Source: Isoetes taiwanensis
Taxonomy: Eukaryota > Streptophyta > Lycopodiopsida > Isoetales > Isoetaceae
NCBI GenBank assembly: GCA_021234155.1
Contig: JAJEKV010000011.1
Span: 10,457,712-10,521,711, forward strand
Direction of reading: 5' to 3'
DNA: 64,000 bases
Each line of letters begins with the position of its first letter. The stretch's first letter is position 1. Position numbers and translations under genes: made by a program. The notes under the pieces were generated by a model. That model saw nothing but the letters and a program-made list of their open reading frames with translations. It did no database searches and had not been told where the DNA came from. Positions 23,024 to 34,874 of the stretch are shown piece by piece.

Positions 23024-26000
23024 CTAAAGGAACTCTTGGCTCAAATGATGCGACAATGGAGATGTATGGACAATGTTGAAATTCAATATTCTGCAACAAT
23101 ATAGAAAAGTCAGCAGACTCCTTAAAAAAGGCCACATCACGTGCCTAGGAGTTGACAGTGTTAAAAGGCATACCGGAACACCAAGGAGCAAATTCTGCTC
23201 AGTAACAAATACTGGCAACCCACGTCGTACAGGAATTGGAAGTGATTTCAACAACAACAAGGCCTTTCTAGCTTTTCTCACAGTATAGTTCATGGCCAAC
23301 GGTTTACCCTCTGTTTGATCAGCATCCAGACGAGCAGCACAGCAACAGACATCAACTGTACAATCCTCAATACTACCTTTGGCAAGTTTAGAAATGTAAA
23401 TCCAATCCCTTTCTTCAAAATGGCGAATCTTCACTTGCTTTTCCTTTCTAAGCGTGCAACTTTGTTTTATTTCTCTACTTAGAGTATGTTCACCAGTATC
23501 TAACAATTCGTTTCTCCAGGTCACAAGAAACCGATCCATAAAGTACGCAGAATCTCCAGATGTAAGAATTATGCTTGGATTATAAATTTTGGGACTAGTA
23601 GTAGCAGAGTGACTTTGCCTGTTCCTAAGTTCATTCATAATCTTCTTGCTGCCTTCAAACATGTCTTTGGACATGTCTTCAGCTAGTGTGATTAATGCAG
23701 AAGCAGTACTTTCTGAAAACAAGCTCAGAATAGCCTTGTCTATTGTCAGAGATGAGTTAGATTTCTGTACCATTCCAAGATTTTCATCGCTTTCTTCGTC
23801 ATTGTTCAGATAGGATGCATTGCCTCTGCTAGACAACCCTGTCCTCGATGACCTTGGCATATCTGGAGAGAAGCAGACAAGAACCTTTGTAGATTTTGAA
23901 CCAGGCTTTAAACATGCATAGCAGCCACCTAAAGTCAAGGCACCCTGGAAAAGGGGTTGTCTTTAGCTAGGCCATACGCCAAAAGAAAAGACTACAAGAT
24001 GCATGCCTAGACTACAAACTTAGAAGTATACTAAGTGGACGTCTAACCTGCAAGGGAGGAGAACGATTGATGAACTTCATAAGTGCTGTTAATGCCCGTC
24101 CTCTGACAGGCCTCTCTTTCTGAGCAACAAACTGTATAGCAAGAAAGCGATGATATATTTGATACAAAGAATTGAGGGATGACGCAGAGAGATCGAAGAA
24201 AACACCTGGATTAATGCACCTAATGCACGCAAAATTACTGCTTCATCATATAAGCCACTGCTCAATTTTTGGATATCTAGGACTGCATACCCATAGACCT
24301 TAAAATGGATAAAATAAATTATGTAAGACATGGCTATTGCCAACATTAAGAACAAATTACTTTTTGTACTTACCTCATCAATATGGACTGTTTCCATTAA
24401 TAGCTTATCCCTAGCATCCTCTAGGCACTGCCTATGCTGACGTAGGATAGAAATTGCAGAAAGGATTTCCCGTCTAAGTGAGCCTGGTTTCAAGTTATAG
24501 CTTAGAGACCCACAGTTTACTAAATAGGCCTCATTCCCAATGCAAAAGATTCGACCAAATCGCTGAAATATGTAATCTTTATCTATTTCCTATTCATGCC
24601 ATTATTGAGAACAATTTTCTTAAAGTATAGAAATCCAAATTCAGGTGACATGAACATATATGCTACGGCTCAGAAGCTAGAAACTGGATCATTGGGAACG
24701 CAAAACTATCTTAATCAAACATAGAAGATGACATCATCCAAATAGGCACCACTGCAGAAATATTTGCAAGGACAGATGTGTATTTAAACACATGTGGACA
24801 TCTAACAAGACTCTGAAGCTAAAACTACTTCAGACCAACTCTTTTGCTGCAAGCTGCTGTGCCAAGTGCACTAGGAGGTTGGATATGATTGGAAATTAAA
24901 CGGTAATTAAACAACTGCTTTTCTGTCAAATGATTGATTTGGGTAACTAAAGTTGCAATTGAAAAATCTAACAGTCATTAGCGCCACCTAATGTAAAGCA
25001 AGTTACTCGCCAGCAGAAATTTCTATTGGAATTCAATAGATCAAGATCTCCTTTCACTTTAGGCATGTCCCCTTTCCCATGATGTGTATTTTTTATGTTG
25101 GATCTGATTCTTACAACGCCTGTCACTAACACATGTTCATGCAGACTATGTGTATTCTTAAAATTCCTAAAAGTGTGCTTGCACTTGTCAGCAAAGAGGA
25201 CATGCGATCACATAAATTGTGTTCTCAGGCAATGAAGTGGAAAGCTGCATACCTGAGGATGTTTCGAATAGCACATTCCGAATGCGATTACGCACAAAAA
25301 GCAAATTTTGGTTTGTTGGGTCTTCAACCCAAGCTTGTTCTGCTTGTTCACAAACCTAGTGCGATGTAACCAAGCAAAAAGTTATAATCTGAAAAATAAA
25401 CTTACCTACCAAGACTATGTTATGTCAGGTGTATTACTTACCCTGTATAGATCACGTTTCGAGAAATCTAACAAGGGACGCACAAGGAATAAACTTTGAT
25501 GAACTTCTTCTGCAGGCTTAATTGGCCTGTAAAATATTTCAGTTAAAAATCCCATCCCAGCCAGCCCAATGGGTCCACTCGATCGTGAAAGTCGCAGAAC
25601 AAACAACTCAGCCTGCTCAAAACAAACAGCAAAGATGGTGTTGATATGCATCCAAGCCCAATCTTGTTGTTATTACTTCTCCTATAGGATGAAAGGACAA
25701 AGTCCGCTAACCTGGTCATCTGAATGATGGGCTGTCAGAAGTATTTTTATCTTGTTTTCTAGGCATTCATTGGAAAGTAAGGAATATCTGCATGTCATGC
25801 ATTAAGCAGTTTCATTTAGTTATCCAAAGCACAAATAACCAGCTATAGATATATTAAAAAGATGAAACATTATTGTGTGTGACCTATGATCAACTTGCCT
25901 ACCCAACAACTTACAAGGCCACAACTTATCAAGCGGCCACCAGAAAAAGAATAGTGTGCAGCTGATATGCATCTTATTATGCAGTAGCCATGCTATTCAT

Positions 26001-28196
26001 GCCCAACTGATAAAAGAAACACGAGATATGTCCACTTGGGCTACAGATATCCTGTTTACACAAATATGTCAAAACATAAATATTTTTGCTACCTTTTCTT
26101 CCATATGCAGGAACATGTACTGTGTGGGTGAGCTTGGATTTGGAATCTCGACAACCCAGTTTTTTTATGGCAAGCTTATGCACAAAAAAATAGTCTGCTT
26201 ACTCTGATTAAGCTTATTCTAATGTGTGGGGAACAGAAAGTTATCTGAAATAAACATTTTTAATTTTCAGAATTGTATTTAGCTACTCCAACTCAAGCAG
26301 CATTATGACTTTTGTCCTATGCTGAGGCAAAGAATTCCTTCGCTGACAAGTGTGTCAATGTTATTGCCTTCCATGTTCTTCTTCAAGCATAATGACCACA
26401 AAATCTGTCGGTTGCGTTCAACTCAGTTGCAACATAGAGACAGACACACAGAATCATTAGTTCTACTTATGGATTTTCATGAGTCAAAGTTGATGTTAAA
26501 AGTCCTGACTAAATATTTCTGGATGAGAATGGCAGAGTTTGGATGCAGTACTGCTTTTCACAAGGTTTACAAAAGGAGTTCCATCCCTCAGGTTCCTGTG
26601 ACGATAAACGTAAATTACACCTTCACAGCTCGCAATACTATTGTACATGGAAAGCCGATAGTAAGTCCTCGCTCTTTCTAACTTACGGGGTGCATTTCCT
26701 GTTTGAGACAGCTTATAACAGTTTATTGCAACATCCCCTAAAGTCCACAAAGAAAGATTTTAAAAATGCCCATACCATTGTATAGGCATTTTGCGTACTC
26801 TGCATTGTAGACAACTATACTAACTCTGATAACTTTGAAAAGGAAGGCAAGATTGCATCCTGTTTATTCTGGGTTTTCTGACCACATATATCGTCTGTGA
26901 AAAAAACTATCCTGCAAACAAACAGTTGATAGTGATACTGCTCTAGATATCACAGTTGATAGTGACTGCTCTAGATATCACCTAACTTATCTTTCCAGAA
27001 TATGGATATGCCATAGTCCAGGTACCAGATTCAATGTGTAAATAAATACATCCACATCCAAAACGAAAACATTCCATCAATGCAATTAAAAACACTCGAC
27101 CTTGCCTTGCGTGCAGCTTCTTGAATATGTCCAGGAGAAGGTATGCCTTCCTCCCAAGTACACTTCAATATTTTGCATGTTATACCTATCAAGAGAATTA
27201 CAGCCTTTAAATCAATTCTGATTGTATATGGATCAAGAAAAAGCTAAGTTTCAATACCTAGATTTGAAACCCATTCCTGGACTTTTTCTGACTCCAATGT
27301 GCTCTCTGATCTTAGACCATGGTCAACAACAATAGCTATGAGGCTTTTACATGCTTGGTCTGTGATATTAGTATTTGTTAGCTTCCACCTCATCGTAAGG
27401 AGACAAAGTGCCATGCTGTCTGGGCCACCTGAAACAGCAATTGCTGGAACCCACCAAATGCAATTCATCAGCTTTATCATCGTACTGAAGTAATTTAACA
27501 TCACCCAATTCCTCAGCATCATGTGCATTACATAGCGACAGCTATCATTAATCTCAATCAGCACGACAAACTCTGTTAAAGACCCTTTTCAATATCCTTA
27601 AAAATCCCAAAGTGCTGTTGCATTTGATATAATCAATGATTAGGCTCCATCAAGATAGGGCGAATCTTGAAGGTAAACTATCTGTCCTACAAGACTACAA
27701 CATCACAGTGATACAACGTTAACCATGAAAATGCAACTTCCTTTCTGGAAAAAAGCTTGCTTGTTCATAAGCCCCTGGGCTTCATACACAAAACATCTGT
27801 TTCACCAAATTGCTTGAGAGTAGGAACCTATATTCTGAGATGCGCTATAATTATAACAACATTACGTTCAGCTAACAAGAGAAAAAAGGTACCAAGTGGT
27901 TCTTCAGGGGAGATGCCAGCCATGCTCATTCTTCTTGAAAACATGTGATCATAATCTGTCTTTTCATCCAATTGGGCATTCCGGTTACAAGGTTCACTAA
28001 TGGTCTGTAACACATCCTGCTGGGCATTCACAATCCTCGGGCTTGGCTTGTTGATATGTTGGCCAGCACCCAAACTCCAAGTATGGGCGTGATCCAACAA
28101 GTACCGTCTCAGAAACGGCGGATGGCATCCAGATTTGGTTGTAAAGAGAGGTCCCATTGCCGCTGATGCCATTCTACATACGAGTAGAGGCGCCAT
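23024..28196 (-). CDS. tilS: tRNA(Ile)-lysidine synthase, ten exons
   Basis: TilS adds lysine to C34 of the tRNA-Ile(CAU) anticodon, changing both codon reading and charging; plant copies act in organelles. Exons on the minus strand: 28196-27893, 27443-27258, 27185-27101, 25797-25713, 25612-25442, 25355-25253, 24483-24374, 24298-24206, 24131-24050 and about 23944-23024. Phases agree for the first nine. The P-loop AIAVSGGPDSMAL spans the start of exon 2; LTAHHSDDQAELFVLRLSR spans exons 4-5; WVEDPTNQN and RNRIRN lie in exon 6. All are ATP-pyrophosphatase TilS signatures. About 70 residues precede DHMFSRRMSMAGISPEEPL, suiting an organelle transit peptide. The C-terminal exon has GALTLGGCYACL. 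I could not reconcile the phase of the last junction, so there may be a small indel. Exon 1 has an inverted copy at 32.2-32.9 kb. Confidence 0.9.
25798..27100. other. 1.3-kb TilS intron
   Basis: Lies between exons 3 and 4 (donor AAG|GTCGAG at 27100, acceptor ATGCAG at 25798). Contains short frames on both strands and a near-perfect local repeat at about 26930-26985 (CACAGTTGATAGTGA ... GCTCTAGATATCAC twice). No nested gene seen. Confidence 0.6.
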
Positions 28197-28453
28197 AGCA
28201 GTTTTTTTTATTTAAGATTTAGTTGTACGCCTGTGCAAAGTTTCGGGAGCTATAAAGACAAGCAAGGATTATCGGACAAAATGCCCCTACAAGGTATGCT
28301 ATTCATCCAAATGCTCAAAGGAAATGCTCCTAATAAGAAAGCATAGAAACCGAAGTTTCTTGCTAAGGTGTTTGCTAGATTTTGTCACGTATTATATGAG
28401 ACTATGTATACACTAAAGGGTCATGTATACAAGCAAGACCATTTGGCATTGAC
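27776..28453 (+). repeat. Left arm of inverted duplication covering TilS exon 1
   Basis: This 678-bp stretch, holding TilS exon 1, its first donor and about 255 bp upstream, is the reverse complement of 32201-32870. Inner edge of homology is ...CATTTGGCATTGAC. Because it contains the true exon 1, it is taken as the original. Confidence 0.9.
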
Positions 28454-29045
28454 ATCCCAAGAATGGTCTTCCCTATAACGTGGGGACAACTTACCTCCAT
28501 TTCTCAAAGGTAAATATTCTTGAATGCTAGGTAAATCACTCTAACGTCGAGTAAGTCGAGAGAATCCTAGATAAATTCAACAAATTGATGGGTAAATGTT
28601 AGAGAATTTCGGATTGTAGCCTTCTTCAAGAATCAATGGCATTTTCTTGAATTTCATATAGAAACGCGGCATCGGTCGTGCCATTACATGACAAGCCATA
28701 ATTGAAGGTAAATTGTTTTTTGTATTTGGTGACAATAGCACCACTATGTCATCTAGACAAGGTGTATGCCATGATCGATATTGTAGTTTTATGATTTATC
28801 ATTTGGGTTCATCGTATGTTTCTGTAGGTTTAGACCACGTAACCTACACCACCTAGAAATTCCTTGAGATTATCTACTAAGTTTTTTTCATGTCTTTTTT
28901 AAGTGTTTTCGAGTGTTTTATCTGTGTTAAATTTCAGGCGGCGGTCTGGTGGCGCCGCCACCACAATATACAATAAGATTACAATACAACATAATTTTTC
29001 AATACAGCTTAAAATCTGAAGAACTGGAATTGTAGTATCACTAGG

Positions 29046-30114
29046 TTTGATGATTCTCACTTCCGGCCTCCTATTTGGAGCTACGAAGTAGATTTTGTTG
29101 AGACATACAAGCAGTATGTCCGACACTTGCCTGAAAAAGAGAATGAAATGCCACGACACTTCTTCTTGCAGACAATTCCTAATCCTCGATACAATGTAAG
29201 TTAATTACTATTGTTTTCTTTAAATATTTTATTTTGCTAATATGTTTCTTGTTTTTTGCAGGTGTGGTATCAAAAGTGCCTATGGGTGTTAATAAATTAC
29301 GGACTTGGCTGCAATCAATGGGGAGTCTTGTGAGTGATATCGAAATCACTAATAAGAGTGGTCGTGTTACTTTAGTTTCTGAGCTTTTGATGGCTGGAGT
29401 TCCACCAGAAGTTGGCATGTTGATCACTGGCCACAGGAAGGTCGAGTCTTATAGCAAGTAAGTACTTTATATTTATTTGTTTTATGGTTTGTTTTTTCTT
29501 ATTGCTAACAGTATTTCCTGCAGGTATGATAGGACAAAGGAAATGCAGGTTGATGCTGCAATGAGCATTCTGGCATCTCCATATAATGAGGATGGAACTT
29601 TAAAAGTTTATAGCGATGTGTTACAGCAAGAGAAAACAAGAAAAAGTTCAATTATGTCAGCATTTAATGGTGGAGCAAGTTCTAATAAAGGAATCAAGGA
29701 TGCTACTAGTGAGAAAGTTGCAGGTGATCAAATTAAAGCTTCTGATAAGGTAATACATTTCTCTATTCCTTAATTTCATTGTTAAATTTCTTTAGTAACC
29801 ATTTATTTAAACAGGTTGCTATGTCTGTTGTTCCTTCTATACCCATTGCTTCAGTTTCTACAAATATGGATGTTGCTACTATTGGAGATGTTCTGAATTC
29901 AGGAAGTATCACTGTAACAGTTTTGAAGCAGCTGGAAATAGACAATGATGTTTGGGAAAAGTGCCTCAAGAATTGTCCTCAGTTAGAAGGTGGTAGCATG
30001 ATTGCAAATTCTACAATGACTAATACAGGTGGTCAGTCTTTCATGGCGGCAACAAACAAGAATTGCGTGTTTCTGTTCGATTGCGAATCCTTTACAGGCT
30101 GGACCGATTATTGA
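29046..30114 (+). pseudogene. Tyrosine recombinase (Crypton/DUF3504-like), C-terminal half
   Basis: Four plus-strand exons: about 29046-29195, 29262-29457, 29524-29749 and 29815-30114, all with GT-AG borders. Reading: 'RPPIWSYEVDFVETYKQY', 'VWYQK', 'PMGVNKLRTWLQ', then 'SGRVTLVSELLMAGVPPEVG', 'ITGHRKVESYSKYDRT', then a Ser/Thr-rich tail. The Arg in SGR, His in TGHR and Tyr in SKYDR fit box II of tyrosine recombinases, and TGHR..ESYSKY resembles Crypton/DUF3504 domains. A base is missing where VWYQK meets PMGVNKL (about 29277), so this half is frameshifted. The N-terminal half lies on the opposite strand just to the right. Confidence 0.65.
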
Positions 30115-30229
30115 AAATGTCATTGCTTCAATTCCAAAAATTTCTTGAGGATGTTTGATCTAACTTGGAGATCTGATAGTAACTGAATTTTGAAATGTGA
30201 AACTTTTTGAACTTTTTGGAAATGTGAAT

Positions 30230-31301
30230 TTGATATGCGTTCTCTGTACTGAACAGAATCTCCAAATTCATCATTCCGCAGACTCATGTCACAATCGAGG
30301 ACCCCATGCAACTCTGCATGACCTCTGATTCCAAACCTACTAACCATATAATAGCACAGCCTTTTTTGACAACCTATAAATAAAACAAAAATTACATTAG
30401 TGTAAACCATAACCCTGAAAACAGTCTAATAACAGTGTCATAACCCTAAAAACGTAAGCTAAAACTAGAAAAAACTAGCTAAAAAAACTAGCTTACAACT
30501 AGAAATAACAAATAAACGAGGAAAGTTACCTGTGTTAAAGGCAATTTGGTGGTCACGATCTGCCAATAATTCGCGCTCAACATTAAAGCTGATTTCTGCT
30601 GTCTTCTTCTTCTCAGCTCCCACACCAGCACGTCGTGAACGCTCCGCAGCACCAATGAATGCCTTGCAAGCCCTACCAAAGATTGGATGCTTTAAAATAT
30701 TGAACCTCTCCCTATCAACTCCTGTCTGCTCAATAATCATGTCTTGTCTCTTCCTTATAATTCGACCGATAGTCTTAAACAGGTTATTGAGGCTGCAAGA
30801 ATAACAATTAAAGAGGTTAGAACTAATAATTAAAAAACAATATTAACAACACAGTCATTAACCTGCTTGCAGGAAATATTTTGCCATTGTTTTTCTTCAC
30901 CTGGATCATGAACATGACCAGCATATCATTCATCTCCTGTAAGGGAACATCTTCAATTGGAACAGAAGTGTCAAACTTTCTAAATACCTTCCAAGCATCA
31001 AATTTTTTCCTTGCCCAATTAGTGCCTTAGAAGACCGATCTCTCCCTCCATGATACACATCATGCATTCATTTTTCATCAAGAGGCAAGAACCTCGGATC
31101 CTCAACCTCTTTCTCTGTATCTTTTTTCACTGGATCCCTGAAATCAACATTATACCACTCTTCTTTCTCAACTTCTGCCATAAACTTGTCTATTTCGTCA
31201 AGATTCCCATTTTCCAGAAACTGATCAACATCCCCTATCTCTTCTTCAGCACCAAGAGCAGCAGTCAACTGTATAGAAAAGGACGGACATTCCACATCCA
31301 T
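30230..31301 (-). pseudogene. Tyrosine recombinase, N-terminal half, opposite strand
   Basis: Minus-strand exons contain, in order: an acidic start (ATG 31301, MDVECPSFSIQLTAALG) with DEIDKFMAEVEKEEW; 'NWARKKFDAWKVFRKF', 'EMNDMLVMFMIQVKKNNGK'; 'LNNLFKTIGRIIRKRQDMII' and 'HPIFGRACKAFIGAAE'; and 'MVSRFGIRGHAELHGVL' with 'DEFGDSVQYRERIS'. This is the layout of the core-binding domain and the first part of the catalytic domain of DUF3504/Crypton-type recombinases, including the first-arginine region near FGIRGHAEL. It stops about where the C-terminal half should begin; that half is found inverted at 29046-30114. The gene is therefore rearranged and presumably inactive. Class assignment (Crypton rather than DIRS) is inference; no RT is seen. 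Confidence 0.6.
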
Positions 31302-31970
31302 ACTGTTTGAAGTAATACTAATAAACACACAACAATTAGATAAGATAATCAGGACAGTAAGCCAGAACACACCAACCATTGCAACCTACAAACAAAAACT
31401 AAAGCTAGAATGCATCTTAGCTTTAATAAACAAAAAAATACAGTGTCAAACACAAAAAAACAAAGTTCTAAACCTTAAAACTTCCACGAAAATTTGTAGA
31501 ACTTGATCTTCTCTGAAAAAATGTGTTCACTTGCACACAAGAGCTGCATGCAACTGCAAATAACTCAAGAAACATCTCTGACTACCAATACAGTCGAATA
31601 GAGTAAATCCAGCGACTCCACTACACTAAATCCGAAGATTTACCACCAAAAACAACTGCACAAGAGCAGATCTACACAAAAACCTGCAAAAAAAACTCAA
31701 AATCACATAAGTAGTCAAGAAAACAGAAAAAACCACATAAAAATAAAAAGAAAAGTAATTCAAACTGAAGCTTAGATCCTGGCGCCTCGATTGACGCCAC
31801 TCCGACGCCTTGCCGCCAACTCCGACGCCCTAGCGCGACGAAAAAGCTCCGGAGCTCCACTGCCGGAATACACGTCGGCAAAAAGGAAAAAGGGAATTAA
31901 ACAATTAAAAAAATTATATCTATACCCCTGCCGACGTGGCAGGGGGAATTTCCAGGTGGATGTAGGCCAC

Positions 31971-32037
31971 GTAGGGGAACTTTCGCCACCTGCGGATTTC
32001 CACCCGAAAACCGCCAGGTGGCGGAAGTTCCCCCCTA
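31971..32037. repeat. GC-rich hairpin near the edge of the recombinase insert
   Basis: GTAGGGGAACTTTCGCCACC pairs with GGTGGCGGAAGTTCCCCCC around a spacer of about 15 bases. It lies in a short GC-rich region (31770-32040), unlike the flanks, about 160 bp inside the right copy of the TilS duplicate. It may be the terminal or subterminal structure of an inserted element. Confidence 0.7.
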
Positions 32038-32200
32038 CAATATACGGGCCCTTCTTTAATAGTGGTATATAAAAAAGCGAAATCCCAGCACGTCCTAAGC
32101 ACCCCATCCTCCCTTTTCCTTTTTCTCGCTCGGCGACGAGATTAATGGGGCAGACTAAATTGTTTGAGTCTACCGCAAAAGAAACCTAGTTCATAAGATG

Positions 32201-32870
32201 GTCAATGCCAAATGACCTTGCTTGTATACGTGATCCTTTTGCGTATACATAATCTAGTATAATACGTGACAAAATTTAGCAAACACCTTAGCAAGAACTT
32301 CAGTTTCTATGCTTCCTTATAGGAGCATTTTGTCCTATAGTCCTTTGAGCATTTGGATGAATAGCATACCTTGTAGGGGCATTTTGTCCGATAATCCTTG
32401 CTTGTCTTGATAGCTCCCGAAACTTTACAACTAAATCTTAATAAAAAAAATTGTTATGACATCTCTACTCATATGTAGGGCATCAGCAGCAATGGGACCT
32501 CTCTTTACAACCAAAGTTGGATGACATCTGCGGCTTCTGAGACGGTACTTGTTGGATCACGTCCATTTGGAGTTTGGGCGCTAGCCAACATATCAACAAG
32601 CCAAGCCCGGGGATTGTGAATGCCCAGCAGGATGTGTTACGGACCATTAGTGAACCTTGTAACCGGAATGCCCAATTGGATGAAAAGACAGATTATGATC
32701 ACATGTTTTCAAGAAGAATGAGCATGGCTAGCATCTCCCCTGAAGAACCACTTGGTACATTTTTTCTCTTGTTAGCTGAACATAATATTGTTATAATTAT
32801 AGTGCATCTCAGAATATAAGTTCCTACCCTTAAGCAATTTGGTGAAACAGATGTTTTGTGTATGAAGCCC
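32201..32870 (-). pseudogene. Inverted duplicate of TilS exon 1 and flanks
   Basis: Mirror copy of 27776-28453. Plus-strand reading keeps HINKPSPGIVNAQQDVL and MFSRRMSMASISPEEPLG with the same donor, at high identity. Upstream the frame is broken near 32520 (a deletion around the start), and there are no following TilS exons on this strand, so it cannot make a synthetase. Its promoter-side sequence is also copied, so a short transcript is possible. Confidence 0.85.
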
Positions 32871-33757
32871 AGATGAATGGTTCCGACGACCTCAAGAATG
32901 CACGCCAGATCCTATTTCCATAAACGTCCTTATCATTTCAGAATTGTCAAAGCTGAGGTATGCCATTAGGTGTGCTTAGTTTTTTTTTGGGATTTTTTGC
33001 TTGATCTGGCGATGGATTACAAATTGAAGGTATCTTTCCCCTTTTTTTCTTTGTTAGTACTTGAAACCTTGAATTTGTAATGTTTCTAACTGACATGCCT
33101 TTAACCAATTGGGCAAAACCGTCTAGACGGTTATGCCTAGTCGCTTCTACCCATTTCTGACGGTGTCTCAGGAACGCCACACTAAGATATACTCAATCGA
33201 TCTCCCATGGGTTTGTTACAGAATTCTAACATCTACTTTTTCTTTTTGCAGCTTCTGGTTGCTACGGTAGAGTATGAGTTTGCCCTTTTTGCGGGTCTGC
33301 CTTCTGTGGGAAAGAAGACAAAAAGCCAATAGATGTTTCAGAAATAGAATGACTGCACAAGTTTGGAAGTATGCTTTTGATAGTGGCAAAATGAAGATGA
33401 AGGAGGTCAGACCAATGTTTAGGCAAAATTGGTAGAGCTCGTCCACAAGGTTTATCCAAAGAAATTGGTGAACAATGAAGTGAGAACTCGGTTCGCAAGG
33501 ACATTTTCTTGGCAGCATACAAACAAGGCTTTAGCAAACAAAATAGACCATCTTATGAGCTAGGCTTCTTTTGCTGTAGCAGGGAAAAAAATTAAGCATA
33601 CTATATACTTTTTTCATAAACAATGGTTTGGCTATTTTTCAAAATCTTACAGTATTTTATGACATAAATTTGGCTAAAGTTATTACCCAAGGCAGTAATG
33701 GATATACCATCAGGTTGGATCAAAGAAGTGCAAGACTAAGTTGGCCGATGGGGAATT

Positions 33758-34310
33758 ATGGCAGAAAATTGGCCAGATTCTGAAATAGATGTGAGAGAGG
33801 TGGTTCAAGAAAGTTTTGTCAGGAAATTATGGGAGAAAAGAGGCTCAAAGATGAGCTTCTATCAGGAGGAGGTAAATCCATTACTCATCTATGGTAGTTC
33901 TGATTACTTGTATGCTCCTATTTCAGAACAACTGAAAAGAACCATTGCACGATACAGAATAGGGTTACACTTTTTGAAAATAGAGACAGGGCGATGGAAG
34001 AAACAAGTCCGAGAGGAGAGAATTTGTGACATTTGTAAATCTGGCCAAGTGGAAGACGAGGAGCATGTTTTCTTACGTTGCTCGGAATATAAGTACATAA
34101 GAGACAAGTATGGCATTTGTCAGCCAAATTTCCACTCTCTGTTATCATTAGATCCTAGACAATTAGGCAGTTTTATGAAATCAGTAGAATCTCATAGAGG
34201 GTTTTTGCTCAGCCTAACACAACAATAGGCACCATTCATTGTAACTGTTGCTTCATGACCCTTAGGGTCCAACAAAGCATGATATCATCATCATCATCAT
34301 CATCATTACC
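33758..34310 (+). mobile_element. LINE 3' remnant with (ATC)n tail
   Basis: A 156-codon frame (33758-34228) contains 'QLKRTIARYRIGLHFLKIET', then 'ERICDICKSGQVEDEEHVFL' and 'RCSEYKYIRDKY'. The C-x2-C...H-x4-C layout and the RxR...E.GRW context match the C-terminal zinc region of non-LTR retrotransposon ORF2 proteins. The frame is followed by a short 3' UTR (CTTAGGGTCCAACAAAGC) and then six ATC units, a simple-repeat tail of the type that ends some LINE clades. RT and endonuclease are absent. Upstream to 33240 are further degraded frames. Confidence 0.65.
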
Positions 34311-34874
34311 ATTATATGTATTTGGACTTGGCAAAACTTTTAAATTAAATATTCCTTTAAACTTTCACTTGACTATTTTTTCTAACTAGATAGAAAAAGC
34401 AAAAAAATTAAATTCTATAGTTTTAGACATATTGTACTACAATTACAAATATTAATCAACAATCAAGGAACATATAATAATATAAAAAAACTTGTAACAG
34501 AAGTGCACCACATAGCTTATAACATCCATAGTCTAAACTACATTCAATGCAACGACATCCTTCTAGATATAGTGATCAATTTGCACTTATCTCTAACCCT
34601 TGAAGAGAAGTTATGCAACCAATTCAAGCATCTAGATGGATATTGGCCATCTCTTACAACTCCTTTTTTAAGATGCATATGTGGTATACGTAATAAAAAT
34701 TCTTGGTTTAGAAAAGATGATGGTAGGTGGCGATCTATAAATATCTTTGATAAGAATTTATTTTTGTTTGGCTATTAATGATCTAATATATAATTATTGT
34801 AATATAAACAAAGGCTAATCCCTTCTTCTTTAAGGGAAAGGGGGAAAATAGTTTGGCTAGTCCTATAAAAATAC

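Noticed and set aside
23073-23288. Plus-strand frame inside the TilS region
   Set aside because: Antisense of the last TilS exon, no independent support.
28899-29159. 86-codon minus-strand frame as a gene
   Set aside because: It is the antisense of the recombinase exon with WSYEVDFVETYKQY on the plus strand.
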